A stretch of 64,000 nt of DNA from Diplonema papillatum (GCA_030068145.1 JAPJBO010000551.1:88305-152304), one strand, 5' to 3'. Counted from the first letter of the stretch, positions 11,113 to 21,719 are shown. A program made the numbers and translations. The notes: generated by a model not told the origin, from the letters alone.

Positions 11113-12568
11113 TGCTGGATTCGTCGTTCACAGGCACAAGGAAGGAAGTGTTGTTGGTTTGTCGAGTGGCAAAGAATACCTACGGTTGGGTGGAAATACT
11201 GCGCGGTGCGCCGTTCGTCTGTAGCGATAGGCTGGCTTTTGCCGCTTTGCTTGCGGGCTTAATACTCGTCGCGGCGTGTGGTTGCGTGACCCGCTTACCT
11301 GGTGTTCGACTAAGACTAAGTACCTGGCATTATTTTGACGTTTGGATCGCGTGAAGCGAAGCCGTCTTGGTGTTGCACTCGAGCAGTTGGTTCGTTGCGG
11401 ACTTCGTACTACATGAGGTGAGCTTCGTTTTATTTTTCTCGCGCTATTGGTCGATGACGGTTGGTATGGCGATTACTACAGGAATATGTTGGGCTCTCCG
11501 CCGTGGACTGCAGATCTGAACACATTTGACGGGCGACGCTTGCTATTGCTACGCGGATAAGAAGGGAAGCCTTGCAGAATACACTGAGAAGCAGACAATT
11601 ACGTCTTCGCGAGAGATGAAGTGGTCCCATCACCACCCTTCGGGGGTAACGCAGAGACTCTGATGTAAGACTGTGAAATTGGAAGCGTTCTGCGTGTCCG
11701 AGTGTGTCGACGTATCGATAACACACCAGAGAGGGTGGAAAAGATGTTCGGATATCCGAAAAGGCATCCCTACCCTGCTCTGTACCCCGCGAAGGAATGG
11801 CGAGTGGCACGGCGGTCGAGGACCTTCACGCGGGGAACAAATCTTTGCCCGCCCCACAGCACCGACCAGGTGGACCGACGGCGAAGAAAAGAGGACAGGA
11901 TCGAGAAGCGGCTGGCGCATCGCTCTCTAGTGGTTGGCAGAAAGAAACTCGGTTGTTGTGGAATCGGTAGTTTCTGTTGCTTCTGACCGAGCCGTCCAAA
12001 CCGGGCACCTGTCGAGGGGGGCGGGCGGAAAGATATTGCTCCACAAGTGTCGTGGGAGGAGGGAAATGGCAAGACAGGGTAGAGAGAAGAAAGGAAGGCG
12101 GAGGGGAGTGAATGGTATGTGCTCAACATTCTATCTGCACCGTATTTCGGCTGTTTGGCAGCTGTTCGTAGCTCGCCCCAGCCAGCTACGCGGGCACAGG
12201 AAAATCCGTCCCGGTGAGTATCTACGACCGTGTCTGCGCATTCAGCTTAAAAACGTAGGGCGCCCAGCGCACGTGTCTTCTTTAGACGATGGAAACCTGC
12301 GAAGCAAATTCCGCAGAGCTCCGAGGACATTGCCGCGTGCAGCACCAGACAGGCTGCTGCACGGCCTTTCGGAGCCTTTTGACGGGAAACTTCGCTTTTC
12401 ACTCAGCGAACGTATACGTCCTGCGAAGTCGGGTCTCGCACCGTCCTGGCGGCCGGCCTATTGTACTCCGGACTCGAACTAGCTACACCTCTGGTGTCGA
12501 CACGTTGCGTGCTGACATGATGTCAGAAGGCCGGTCGAACGTTGTAAGCAGACGGTACGAACGCTGTG

Positions 12569-13714
12569 TCATGCTCGTCTGCCGTTGTAGCGGTCGTTGC
12601 GCGGGCCGCCGAAGGAGCTCTGCTGGTAGTCCGATCTGCGGTCACGGGAGTCACGGGATGTATACTGATCATCACCGTCCCCGCGTCTGGGGTCGACGGC
12701 TGGGCCTCGCACGTGCTGTGCGCGCGTCTTCCCGTTGCCGTCGTCTCCTATTTCGAAGGTCACGTTCTGCCCTTCAACCAGTTCGCCCCCTCCGAAGGCC
12801 GACACGTGCACGAACACGTCCTGGTCGAAGTCCCTGCATGAGATGTACCCGAGACCCTTCATGCTGTTCCACCGAGCCACCGTTCCTGAGTACGTCTGGC
12901 CACCTCCTCCACCACCACCACCACGGCTGTGTCCGGTGTCCCTGCCACCGCCACCGAACCCGGTGGGCTCTCTCCTGGTGTCGTAAGTACCGTAGCCGCC
13001 TCCGTCTCTGCCTTCATCGCGGGGAGGAGGGCGTCTGGATGGGTCTACACCTTCACCGGTGACCATGACGGCCTTCTTCTTCCCGTTGGACTCGTCTTCA
13101 ACATCGAAATTGACTGCCGCGCCTTCGATCAACTCTCCGCCGCCGAATGAAGACACGTGCACAAACAGGTCTTCGGCGAAGTCGGAGCATGAGATGAATC
13201 CGCAGCCCTTGCGGCTGTTCCATCGTGCGACGACTCCAGAGTACATAGTTTGCCGGGGTGTGGATTGAAGCGTGGATTCCGCTTGGTTGTCGTGCGCGGG
13301 CGCTGGGGTATGAACCTGCGGGTGATGGCTCGGTGACTTGCCGCCTTTGCCGCGGCTGGACCCCCGGAAGCAAACACTCCCGTCCTCTGCCCCGGGCTGT
13401 GCGCCGCCGCCCTTCTTCCCGCCCTGCCCCTTCCCGCGGGTCCCTTTGCCTTTGGCCCCCTGGAAGCCGGGTTCCACCGGCAAGCCTGCGTCCTCGTGAA
13501 CCCCCCCCGGCGGCGCATCGAACACGACGTCTATGGCCCGGACCTTGCCGGCTTCGCTCTGGTCTAAACGGAACGTCACCTGCTGCCCGCAGATCAACTC
13601 CCCGCCCCCAAAAGCCGACGCGTGCACGAACACGTCACCTTCCACCTGATCGCACGCGATGTACCCGTATCCCCGTTTGCTGTTCCAGAGAACCACGCTG
13701 CCAGTGTACGTCAT
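12569..13714 (-). CDS. Triple cold-shock-domain RNA-binding protein (copy 4, intact)
   Basis: A 381-residue paralogue of the 9988 gene, colinear throughout, with three CSDs carrying the same RNP1 and RNP2 motifs. The CSD2-CSD3 linker differs: instead of the QTYSGGGGKGGGG block it has GGGGRDTGHSRGGGGGGGG. CSD3 has VHVSAF rather than VHVTAF. The tail SRDSRDRRSDYQQSSFGG is preserved. The close match to copy 3 over coding and spacer sequence points to recent duplication or gene conversion. RNA binding is inferred from the domains only. Confidence 0.85.
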   Translation of the reverse strand: MTYTGSVVLWNSKRGYGYIACDQVEGDVFVHASAFGGGELICGQQVTFRLDQSEAGKVRAIDVVFDAPPGGVHEDAGLPVEPGFQGAKGKGTRGKGQGGKKGGGAQPGAEDGSVCFRGSSRGKGGKSPSHHPQVHTPAPAHDNQAESTLQSTPRQTMYSGVVARWNSRKGCGFISCSDFAEDLFVHVSSFGGGELIEGAAVNFDVEDESNGKKKAVMVTGEGVDPSRRPPPRDEGRDGGGYGTYDTRREPTGFGGGGRDTGHSRGGGGGGGGQTYSGTVARWNSMKGLGYISCRDFDQDVFVHVSAFGGGELVEGQNVTFEIGDDGNGKTRAQHVRGPAVDPRRGDGDDQYTSRDSRDRRSDYQQSSFGGPRNDRYNGRRA

Positions 13715-14031
13715 TGCTGGATTCGTCGTTCACAGGCAAGGAAGGAAGTGTTGTTGGTTTTGTCGAGTGGCAAAAATACCTACGGTTGGGTGGAAACGAT
13801 GCGCGGTTCGATCCGCCGTTCGTCTGTAGCGATAGGCTGGCTTTTGTAGCCGCTACGGCTTTGCGCTTGCGGGCTAATACTTGTCACGCCGCGCAGTTTC
13901 GTGTCCCATTTGCCTGTTGCTCCAGAGAGAGCCGTGCTATCCATGCTTGGCATTCGTTGTTCGACTGAAACTAGGTACCTGGCAAAATGTTGTGAAGTCG
14001 GCAACAATTCGGATCATGTGTTCTGGTGTGT

Positions 14032-14269
14032 TCTTCTTCGGTGCAGACTCTTCTTCGGTGCAGACTCTTCTTCGGTGCAGACTCTTCTTCGGTGCAGACT
14101 CTTCTTCGGTGCAGACTCTTCTTCGGTGCAGACTCTTCTTCGGTGCAGACTCTTCTTCGGTGCAGACTCTTCTTCGGTGCAGACTCTTCTTCGGTGCAGA
14201 CTCTTCTTCGGTGCAGACTCTTCTTCGGTGCAGACTCTTCTTCGGTGCAGACTCTTCTTCGGTGCAGAC
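14032..14269. repeat. 17-bp satellite, 14 copies
   Basis: Exactly 14 copies of tcttcttcggtgcagac (238 bp) lie in the spacer between CSD copies 4 and 5. Because 17 is not a multiple of 3 and the unit has no stop in any phase on either strand, several frames stay open through it; those ORFs should not be taken as genes. Confidence 0.95.
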
Positions 14270-15426
14270 TCCGTACTGCACCGAACACGAGGTTCGCTGG
14301 CCTCATTATTTTTCTGAGCGTGAACGTCGGTGTTTAGGCTGCTCCTTATACCAGCTCAGTGTACTAAGCCTTGCAATATAGCTCCCTGTCTGATACCCTG
14401 AGGAACAGCCTCTGTTCTGAAAGACTTTGTCCTAGATGCACTGCCACTGTGCGAGTAGTTACCGTCATAACATTCGGATGATTCAACGGCGGGGTTGGTA
14501 TGGCGATTACTACAGGAATATGTTCGACTCTCCGCCGATGGACTTCAGATCCGAACACACTTGACGGGTGACGCTTGCGACTTCTACGTGGATAAGAAGA
14601 GAAACCGTGCGGAAAACATTGAGAAGCAGACAATTACGTCTTCGCGGAGGGATGAAGTGGTCCCATCACCACCCTTCGGGGTTAACGCAGAGACTCTGTT
14701 GGGCTGTAAAATTGGTAGCGCTCTGCGTGTCCGGGAGTGTCAACATATCGCTAACGCTCCACATAGGGTGAAGAAGATGCTCGGATATCCGAAAAGGCAT
14801 CCCTACCCTGCTCTGTACCCCACGAAGGAATGGCGAGTGGCACGGCGGTCGAAGACCTTCACGCGGGGAACAAATCTTTGCCCGCCCCACAGCACCGACC
14901 AGGTGGACCGACGGCGGATGAAAAAGACGACAGGATCGAGAAGCGTCTGGCGCGTCGCTCTCTGGTTGAGCCGACATCTTTTCAGCCTTCGCAAATACGT
15001 TGTAGGGCAACCCGCAAGATTTACTCGGGCGGTTCGGTATCCTAACACGTGTTGCATGTGGCTGAAAAGAAACTCGATTGAAACGGTACATTCTGTTGCT
15101 TCTGACCTGTCCAAACCGGGCACCTGTCGAGGGGGGCGGGCGAAAAGATATTGCTCCCACAAGTGTCGTGAAAGAGGGAAATAGCAAAACAGGGTAGAGG
15201 GAAAGGAAGGCCCATGCGGGCGGAGGAGAGTGAATGGCATGTGCACGACACCGCAGTGTATCCTCCCTGCACCGTATTTCGGTTGTAGGGCAGCTGTTCG
15301 TAGCTCGCCCTTACAACCGTGTCTGAGCAATCAACTAAAAAACTAAGGGCGCCCGCCCTTGTGATTACTGGTCCGAAGGTCGGTCGAACTTTGTAAGCAG
15401 ACGATACGACTGCTCTGGTGTGCTCA

Positions 15427-16134
15427 TCAGTATCTGCCGTTGAAGCGGTCGTTGCGCGGGCTGCCGAAGGAGCGCTGCTGGTAGTCCGATCTGCGGTCAC
15501 GGGAGTCACGGGATGGGTATTGGTCGGAGTAGGACCGTCTCCCCGTGGACCTTTGGTCATCACCGTCCCCGCGTCTAGGGTCGACGGCTGGGCCTTGCAC
15601 GTGCTGTGCGCGCAGCTTCCCGTTGCCTTCGTCTTCTACTTCGAAGGTCACGCTCTGCCCTTCAACCAGTTCGCCCCCTCCGAAGGCCGACACGTGCACG
15701 AACACGTCCTGGTCGAAGTCCCTGCATGAGATGTACCCGAGACCCTTCCTGCTGTTCCACCGAGCCACCGTTCCTGAGTACATCCGGCCACCTCCTCCTC
15801 TAGCACTATCACGGCTGTGTCGGTTGTCTCTGCCACCGCTACCGAACCTGGTGGGCTCTCTCCTGGTATCGTAACTGCCGTAGCCGCCTCTGTCTCTGCC
15901 TTCATCGCGGGGAGGAGGGCGTCTGGATGGGTCTACACCTTCACCGGTGACCATGATGGCCTTCTTCTTCCCGTTGGACTCGTCTTCAACATCGAAATGG
16001 ACTGTCGCGCCTTCGATCAACTCTCCGCCGCCGAATGAAGACACGTGCACAAACAGGTCATCGGCGAAGGTGGGGCATGAGATGTGTCCGCAGCCCTTGC
16101 GGCTGTTCCATCGTGCGACGACTCCAGAGTACAT
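15427..16134 (-). CDS. Two-CSD protein (copy 5, first domain lost)
   Basis: A 235-residue frame starting MYSGVVARWNSRKGCG with CSD2 (about 1-65) and CSD3 (about 118-180), and a tail RDSRDRRSDYQQ as in the intact genes. It is the most diverged copy: CSD2 has HISCPTFADD and CSD3 is followed by an extra segment (RSTGRRSYSDQYPS). The region upstream, 16222-16700, holds a scrambled CSD1 with an internal triplication, so the three-domain form is no longer encoded. It may still make a two-CSD protein from this internal start. Confidence 0.6.
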   Translation of the reverse strand: MYSGVVARWNSRKGCGHISCPTFADDLFVHVSSFGGGELIEGATVHFDVEDESNGKKKAIMVTGEGVDPSRRPPPRDEGRDRGGYGSYDTRREPTRFGSGGRDNRHSRDSARGGGGRMYSGTVARWNSRKGLGYISCRDFDQDVFVHVSAFGGGELVEGQSVTFEVEDEGNGKLRAQHVQGPAVDPRRGDGDDQRSTGRRSYSDQYPSRDSRDRRSDYQQRSFGSPRNDRFNGRY

Positions 16135-16489
16135 AGTTGCCGGGCTGGCTGTATGGACTGAAGCGCTTCTTCCGCTTGGTTGCTGTGCTGGGGCGCTGGG
16201 GTATGAACCTGCGGGTGGTGGTTAGGTGACTTGCCGCTCCCCTACCCCCGGAGGCAAGCACTCCGTCCTCTGCCCCGGGCTGTACGTCGGTGCCCTTCTT
16301 CCCACCTTTCCCCTCCCGCTGCTGCTGGCCCCCTGTAAGCTGCCGCAGCAGCGGCCGGCGCCCTCGTGAACCCCCCCTCGCGGCGCATCGAACTCGACGT
16401 CCTTGCCTGGTCTCTGCCGGCTTCGCTCTGGTCTAAACGGAAGCCGACCCGTGCACGAAAACGTCTGCCGCGAGCTCCGGGCAAGCCAG

Positions 16490-16680
16490 GTGTCTGTACC
16501 TCCTTTTCCTGTACCACCCCGCAACCACCCCAGAGTACCAGGCAGCTGGGAAGCCAGGTGTCTGTAACCTCTTTCCTGTTCCACCCGCAACCACCCCAAA
16601 GTACCGAGCAGCTGGGCAAGCCAGGTGTCTGTAACCTCTTTCCCTGTTCCACCCCGCAACCACCCCAGAGTACCACTTGC
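16490..16680 (-). repeat. 67-bp triplication derived from CSD1
   Basis: Three tandem copies of about 67 bp, each containing agccaggtgtctgta and gcaaccacccca. On the minus strand they read YSGVVAGWNRERGYRHLACP, YFGVVAGG and YSGVVAGWYRKRRYRHLACP, that is, the first beta-strand and RNP1 region of CSD1. The last copy is followed by DVFVHGSAS, the RNP2 equivalent. This is therefore CSD1 of copy 5 with its N-terminal third repeated. Confidence 0.7.
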
Positions 16681-16899
16681 CCGGAGGAGGCTCACGGCAC
16701 TTTCGGTACTGGATCACTATTCTGCGTTTCATCATTGCCCAGTGGCTCACGGTGCACCAGGGCTCTATCGGTTCTAGATCACGTACGCATGGGAAATCTC
16801 GAGCAGTTGGCAGGCAGGCGCCTCGGAAATCTCCGGGGTTCTCCAAACTCGCGAAAAGAGGGGCCGGAAAACAAGAAATGGCGATCCGCCCGAGCACAC

Positions 16900-17350
16900 A
16901 GGTGACGACGAAGGATGTAACAGAGCGGAGCAGAGGGCGGAGGAGGAGGGGGTGAGCGGTGGTCGCGTTGCCCGTCCGGTCCCCTTTTTTTTTTGTATAA
17001 GCACCTGCAGGACCTTATGCAGCCCATTTTCTCCTCCAGACTAGACACCAAGCCCATTTCCTCTGGTGAGTCTTAATACAGGGGGGGGTCCGGGGGGCAC
17101 CGCCCCCCGGGAGACGGTACGGTACATGGCACTTCAGATTCTGTCTTGTTCGGAACCTGTAACAGAAACTGATGCCTGGTAACAGGCCTCTGGCGAAAAT
17201 TCCAAATCTTATAGATAGTTTATAAATGGGGGGTCCAGGGGGCACCGCCCCCTGGGAGACGGTATGGTACATGGTGCCTCAAAATCAGATATCCTGGCTC
17301 AGGCAGGACCTTCTGCAGCCAGTGTTCTCCTCCAGAAGACACCTAGCCTA
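16900..17350. repeat. Repeated GC-rich hairpin segments
   Basis: Two copies of a GC-rich hairpin (17081-17119 and 17228-17265) are followed by a shared acggta-ggtacatgg sequence. A second direct repeat, aggacctt-tgcagcc followed by ttctcctccaga, occurs at about 17010 and 17304. The block looks like a partly duplicated dispersed element; no ORF of interest. Confidence 0.7.
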
Positions 17351-17500
17351 CTGATGATTGTTCTGATGAAAGGTCTCACCCTTCTTCTGTAGCACAGCCA
17401 GAATAGGAGAAATAATTCCCACTACAGACACCCAAAACCTCTGCCCAACCCAAGATTACAGACACCAAACTCCTGCCCAACCCAATCCGAGGTAGTGTAA

Positions 17501-17710
17501 CATGCAGGGTCAAAACCTTGTGTCTTTTTAAAACGCTCCCGCGGGGCCGATGGACCCAAAAAAAAAAATTGGCAAAAAAAAAATTGCTCAACTTCCGCAA
17601 AAATTACCGCAGTTTTTGTTCCAAAATTTTAAAATTCAAAAAACCCATTTTTTTTCTGGAAATAAAATTTTGGCCATTTCCAAGAAGACACAAGGTTCTG
17701 ACCCTGCATG
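17501..17710. repeat. Foldback element with 26-bp inverted repeats
   Basis: Bases 17501-17526 and 17685-17710 are inverted repeats differing at one position, surrounding about 160 bp of very A/T-rich DNA. This is the form of a small non-autonomous foldback or MITE-like element. No clear target-site duplication is visible. A T-run follows at about 17741-17766. Confidence 0.65.
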
Positions 17711-17872
17711 GTAAATCAACCCAACCTCCCACCCGATTTTCGATTTTTTTTTTTTTTTTTTTTTTTGGGTGAGTTACCTCACCCAACCGCTGCAGTGCAT
17801 AACCCCCTGAGCACCTGCTTTGTAGGAAATGCTTGAGACTCTCGGGTTTCCCCTTCTTTTGGCAGCGTCGCT

Positions 17873-18079
17873 GTGTCCTCAACTCTTTTTCCAAACACCC
17901 ACGATTGGCGTACACTCGAGCGGCATGCGCTCAGCACCGTGTCCCGCCTACGCGCGTTCGGTCCTCAACTCGTCCTCCCTGCCTTTTTTGTCGAGAAGAA
18001 GAGCGGGGGGCAACGATTCGTATGTGACGGGCGGAAGCTCAACGCGATCATGGCGCGTCGCCAGGAGCAGGGTTCTTGA
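17873..18079 (+). pseudogene. Reverse transcriptase palm fragment
   Basis: The frame reads VLPAFFVEKKSGGQRFVCDG then RKLNAIM, which matches the entry to the RT palm in DIRS/Ngaro and related retroelements (FFV-K--GG-R---D-R-LN). It ends within about 30 codons and no catalytic YxDD block follows. It is the complementary part of pol to that preserved at 3096-4023, but the two are 14 kb apart, so they are separate remnants. Confidence 0.6.
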
Positions 18080-20027
18080 GGGTACAGTAAGACTGCTGAG
18101 GAAATATGGGTCAAACTCAAGAAGGGTTTGTGATTCCGAAACTCCTGACCGTGTGACGTTAGATATGACACTATGTCCTCTCGACCGTAGGGGGTTGGAT
18201 CTCGCATTCAGGCGGGCCTGCTCTAGCGTGGAATCTGGGACCCGCCAAAAGACCAAGCCAACAATGAGTGCCTGGTCTTTCAGGTGGACCTGCTTCTCTT
18301 CGCCAGCTTGTAGGACCTCGAGAAGGAGGTAGAGCCGGGCGTACGTTCAACAAAAATGCCACGGCAATGTGACAGGACGAGCGCGGTGAGCTGAGTGAAG
18401 AGAGAGGGTGGTCGGGACCGAGGCCCCGTCCCTCTTCTCCCTCAACGCACGCACCTGTCGGATTGTCCCCCCTCCTGGCTTGCTTTCCAAATGAGTGCGG
18501 GCGACGCCCTCCGCGTATTTTTTGTTCGTTTGTTTGCTGCTCTGCGTAGCTCGCCACGGTCAAGACCACGTCCACTGCTACGACAAGCCTCGGGGAGAGG
18601 AGGGGAAAATGTTGCTTGAATGGGCATATATTTTTTTTCTCTTTCTTCGAGAGCGTGGACAGGGGGTCGACATCCCGTTGCATCAACGGGACTGTCAATG
18701 AGCTCCAACGAATATAGCACAAGGGCGCAGGGGGCAGAAGGAGAGGGCTCGGGCGCACGATCTGTGGCGTGCCGGTACTTCTTCCTGCGAGTGAGAGAGA
18801 GAGAGAGAGTGAGAGTGAGAGAGAAATGTGGGTGCGGGTGACTCTTTGGGGTTTCTTGCTTTGAACGCTATTACGACCTGGCTTTTTTCTGAAGATAAAA
18901 CTGGTGAGGGAGGGTTGCGGGATCGTTTGCCGGAGACGCCAGGGAGCTAGCCAAAAGAATGGGGCGGTGCCTTCCACGAGCAAACGGGCGGAAATATAAC
19001 GATATGCCAGAGCGTAACGTGAGAGGCACTACGGGTGGAAGCCGCACGGAGAAGGAACATGGCCCATTTGATTCGGGGGTTTTCACACTTCGCAACATGA
19101 AAAGCCGTCATCTCCCTGAGCAAAAGAACGACTAAGGAATCTCTTCATCGGGATCGAAAAACGTTCGCACATGCACCATAAGCATACGGGTGCTGCAGTA
19201 TGCGACCCGGCGCGCCCAACGCGGGCGCTCGCCGTGAATGATAAAGCATCGGGATAACAAACGGATCGAATCTCTCTAACCGGTCGTTCGAGTTTCGGCC
19301 GCGGCTGGGGCTGTCGTACGTGCCGGTACCCCGGAGTCGACACGGTTTTTTTTTTTTGCTATCGATAGGCCAACTCAAACGCCTCTCGTGGGCCCAACTG
19401 TACCGCGCTCAAGCTAGCTCGTCAGATTTGGGCCCGCGAGAAGTCCGATTTCTGCAAGTGCCATGCACCACATGTTCCGGTTTCTGCTGGTGGTGCTGAA
19501 TCAACAGTCAGCTTCTTTGTGGGTTCTTTGTAATTTATTTGTTGCTGTTGGTCAAGTGAGTTATTAAAGTGAAGCGGAGATGGTTCCAAAGGAACTCACT
19601 CGCGTTGGTACCACTACAGGTGTTGTCCACAGCCGAATGCGTGTGCACACCACCAGGAGTTCGAAGACGCCAGCACCACACAGACGCTAGCAACATATCA
19701 CACGGGGTACGTCTGAATGACTCGTGGATGCCAGCCGCTGGCAACTCGAGGTGATTATAGATGAATACTGGCTTTCGAACAAACAAGACCGACTCCTGTA
19801 ATCAGGCCCAGCACCGACACCTAGCCTCTAGGTGGGTGTATGTCTGAGGGCACGGCCTTGATGAGATCAGCCAGCTGTTCCCTGGTGTTGGACTTGGTGC
19901 AGGATGATACAAGGATCAGTGCGCGCGATAGGCCGAGGATGCCGAACATCGCTGTCCAAAGCGTGCTTGGCTTCTGTCTTGAACCCACCCATCACTCCCT
20001 GGTCTGCGATGCTGGGTGATGCGAGGG
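18080..20027. other. No gene recognised
   Basis: Contains a GA-rich simple repeat at about 18788-18825. Open frames on both strands (for example minus 18171-18983) are dominated by low-complexity Ser/Leu or Arg stretches and show no domain. Confidence 0.4.
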
Positions 20028-21719
20028 TCAGTGCGTGGCGAACAGAAGGCTCACTGGGAGGTCGAGAATGTCAGACGCCGAGCCGTGAAAGGCAGCAGGC
20101 CGGGCGATGTCGTTGTCCAACGCATGCTTAATCACAGTCTCCAGGCACGCCTCGTCGCTGGTGGTCACCGAGACCAACTCCACGGCGAAGGGAGTCGACG
20201 CCTCTTCCAGCAAGCGCGCCTGCTGAGCCGTCAAGCGCGGCTTGGCCCCCGACCAAAAGACGACGCCCCCTTTAACGCGCGAAGTTCCATCGCACGGCAA
20301 AAACCGCGACGCCGCACCCTTCGACAGGAACCGAAATGCTTCGCCTGACTTGTACCGCCGCTGGAGGTCCGCCAGCTGGTTTTGCTTGCGGGTGTGCCAG
20401 TCCAGGACCGCCGCTTTCAAATCGACGTGCCAAGGGTCGACGTCGCCCACTTTGGTGCCCTCGAACGAGAAGTCGAGGGACAGGATCCGCGCCGGGTAGC
20501 ACCGCGTTTTTATGAGGTTCAGCAGCTCGAAGACGTTTTCGCTGTAGTACCGCAGCTCGGCGAGGGCGAAGCACGTCGACAGCCGAACGGGGGTGGCGGG
20601 ACCGCCGGGGGGGGAGTCGGGGTTCCAGTTCCCGCCCACCCGGCATCGTTTTGCCGCGGCTCCGGGGAGAGGCGATGCTGATCGGGCCGCCGGTGTGCTC
20701 GGTGGGGGTTCGAGAGGGGACTCTCGCCCGGCGAGCTTGAGCTCTCGCGTTGGGGAGAACGCGTCGCGGTCTGCGAAGAGGGCTTTCAACTTGTTGGCAG
20801 ACGCGTCTGTGTTCAGGGATTCGCAGACCACCTGGAACCAGGCGTCCCAGAGGCCGCTAACGAGGGAGTCCTTGTCCGACTGCGAGGAGACGAGGAGGAG
20901 GAGCGGCCAGTGCGCCGTGTTCGAAAACGGGCTCGCGAGGAACGAAGCGGTCCCCCCGCTCCTGCAGTAGTTGAGCACGCCGACGACAGGGCAACCCGGC
21001 CGCCGCCTGAACCGTTCCGACAGCAGCGCGCGCAGGTGCGTAGCGTAGAAGTTGCACTTCGGGTGCTTCGCGTTGCCGAGCGCGACGTACCGCGAAGCCG
21101 CGTCGAGGCTGCCGTCGGTCACAGGGTGCGGCATGTTGAAGTACCACTCCACGAACTTGCCGGAGGTGTGGCAGCGGCCGTCCGGGGCGTCGTCTTCCTT
21201 CGGCATCGTGCTGTGCGAGTTCCCGTGGGAGTACACGGCGAAGTGCACGGCCGTCGCGTTGCTGGGCACGACCTTCTTCCCGGGGGACCCCGCCGTGTCT
21301 CCGAGGAGGACCTTCCATATGGTGCCCGGATTCGCCTCTTTCCCGTCATAGTCGGCCCCGCCTTCGGCCAGCAGCCGCTGGCACTTCTCCTGCACCCGCA
21401 GCCGGTTGTCGCGGTAGTAGGTCTTCGGTATCCCCGTGTCGATCGCGCCGGTCTCGCCGGCCATCTGGACGCCCAGGTACTCCTGCAGCTGCACCACTGT
21501 GATGATCTGCGCCCGCGCGACTCCCGCGGAGCGGAGCCGCTCGTAGGCCACGCCGATGAACGTGACCGACGTGTGCTGGAACTCCCGCTTGCTGATATCT
21601 TCGACGCCCTGGCAGTCGCGGGACTCTCCTCCTATGAGCACGTGGTACGCCATATGGGTTTCTGGAAACTCTTCGGCGAACGGAGCAAGATGTACCTGAC
21701 GCAGGTGGGTTGGCTGCAA
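20028..21719 (-). CDS. Divergent legumain-like (family C13, clan CD) cysteine peptidase
   Basis: A 563-residue single-exon ORF. The N-terminal half follows the legumain/GPI8 plan: a first strand YHVLIGGE (25-32), a helix and GVARAQIITV (66-75), then IWKVLLGDTAGSPGKKVVPS (134-153), AVHFAVYSHG (157-166) with candidate catalytic His165-Gly166, and VVGVLNYCRSGGTASF (245-260) with candidate nucleophile Cys252, followed by LLLLVSSQSDKDS. Family C13 has His-Gly and Glu-Ala-Cys-Glu-Ser-Gly at these points, so the Cys block is altered but recognisable. Residues 300-563 are an unassigned extension with a Pro-rich linker at about 325-375. No signal peptide is evident; a second ATG at residue 23 could be the start, or an upstream exon is missing. 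Legumains act in lysosomes or vacuoles; here location and activity are open. Confidence 0.65.
   Translation of the reverse strand: MQPTHLRQVHLAPFAEEFPETHMAYHVLIGGESRDCQGVEDISKREFQHTSVTFIGVAYERLRSAGVARAQIITVVQLQEYLGVQMAGETGAIDTGIPKTYYRDNRLRVQEKCQRLLAEGGADYDGKEANPGTIWKVLLGDTAGSPGKKVVPSNATAVHFAVYSHGNSHSTMPKEDDAPDGRCHTSGKFVEWYFNMPHPVTDGSLDAASRYVALGNAKHPKCNFYATHLRALLSERFRRRPGCPVVGVLNYCRSGGTASFLASPFSNTAHWPLLLLVSSQSDKDSLVSGLWDAWFQVVCESLNTDASANKLKALFADRDAFSPTRELKLAGRESPLEPPPSTPAARSASPLPGAAAKRCRVGGNWNPDSPPGGPATPVRLSTCFALAELRYYSENVFELLNLIKTRCYPARILSLDFSFEGTKVGDVDPWHVDLKAAVLDWHTRKQNQLADLQRRYKSGEAFRFLSKGAASRFLPCDGTSRVKGGVVFWSGAKPRLTAQQARLLEEASTPFAVELVSVTTSDEACLETVIKHALDNDIARPAAFHGSASDILDLPVSLLFATH

Larger units (their letters stand above)
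1..16700 (-). repeat. Tandem array of cold-shock-domain gene units
   Basis: The same unit recurs head to tail. A landmark (gaagc-cgtgcagaaaacattga and the following gcagacaattacgtcttcgcg) appears near 3, 6119, 9031, 11565 and 14600, giving units of about 2.5-3.0 kb. The first unit is swollen to about 6.1 kb by an insertion between 2.6 and 5.5 kb. Each unit has a minus-strand CSD gene and a roughly 1.4-kb spacer. The spacers at 1-1400, 5810-7400, 8530-9980, 11113-12560 and 14300-15420 are conserved between units but contain only scattered short open frames on both strands, which I regard as non-coding. Confidence 0.85.

Noticed and set aside
13881-14381. Several 100-170 codon ORFs in different frames
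   Set aside because: They only read through the 17-bp satellite, which has no stops in any phase.
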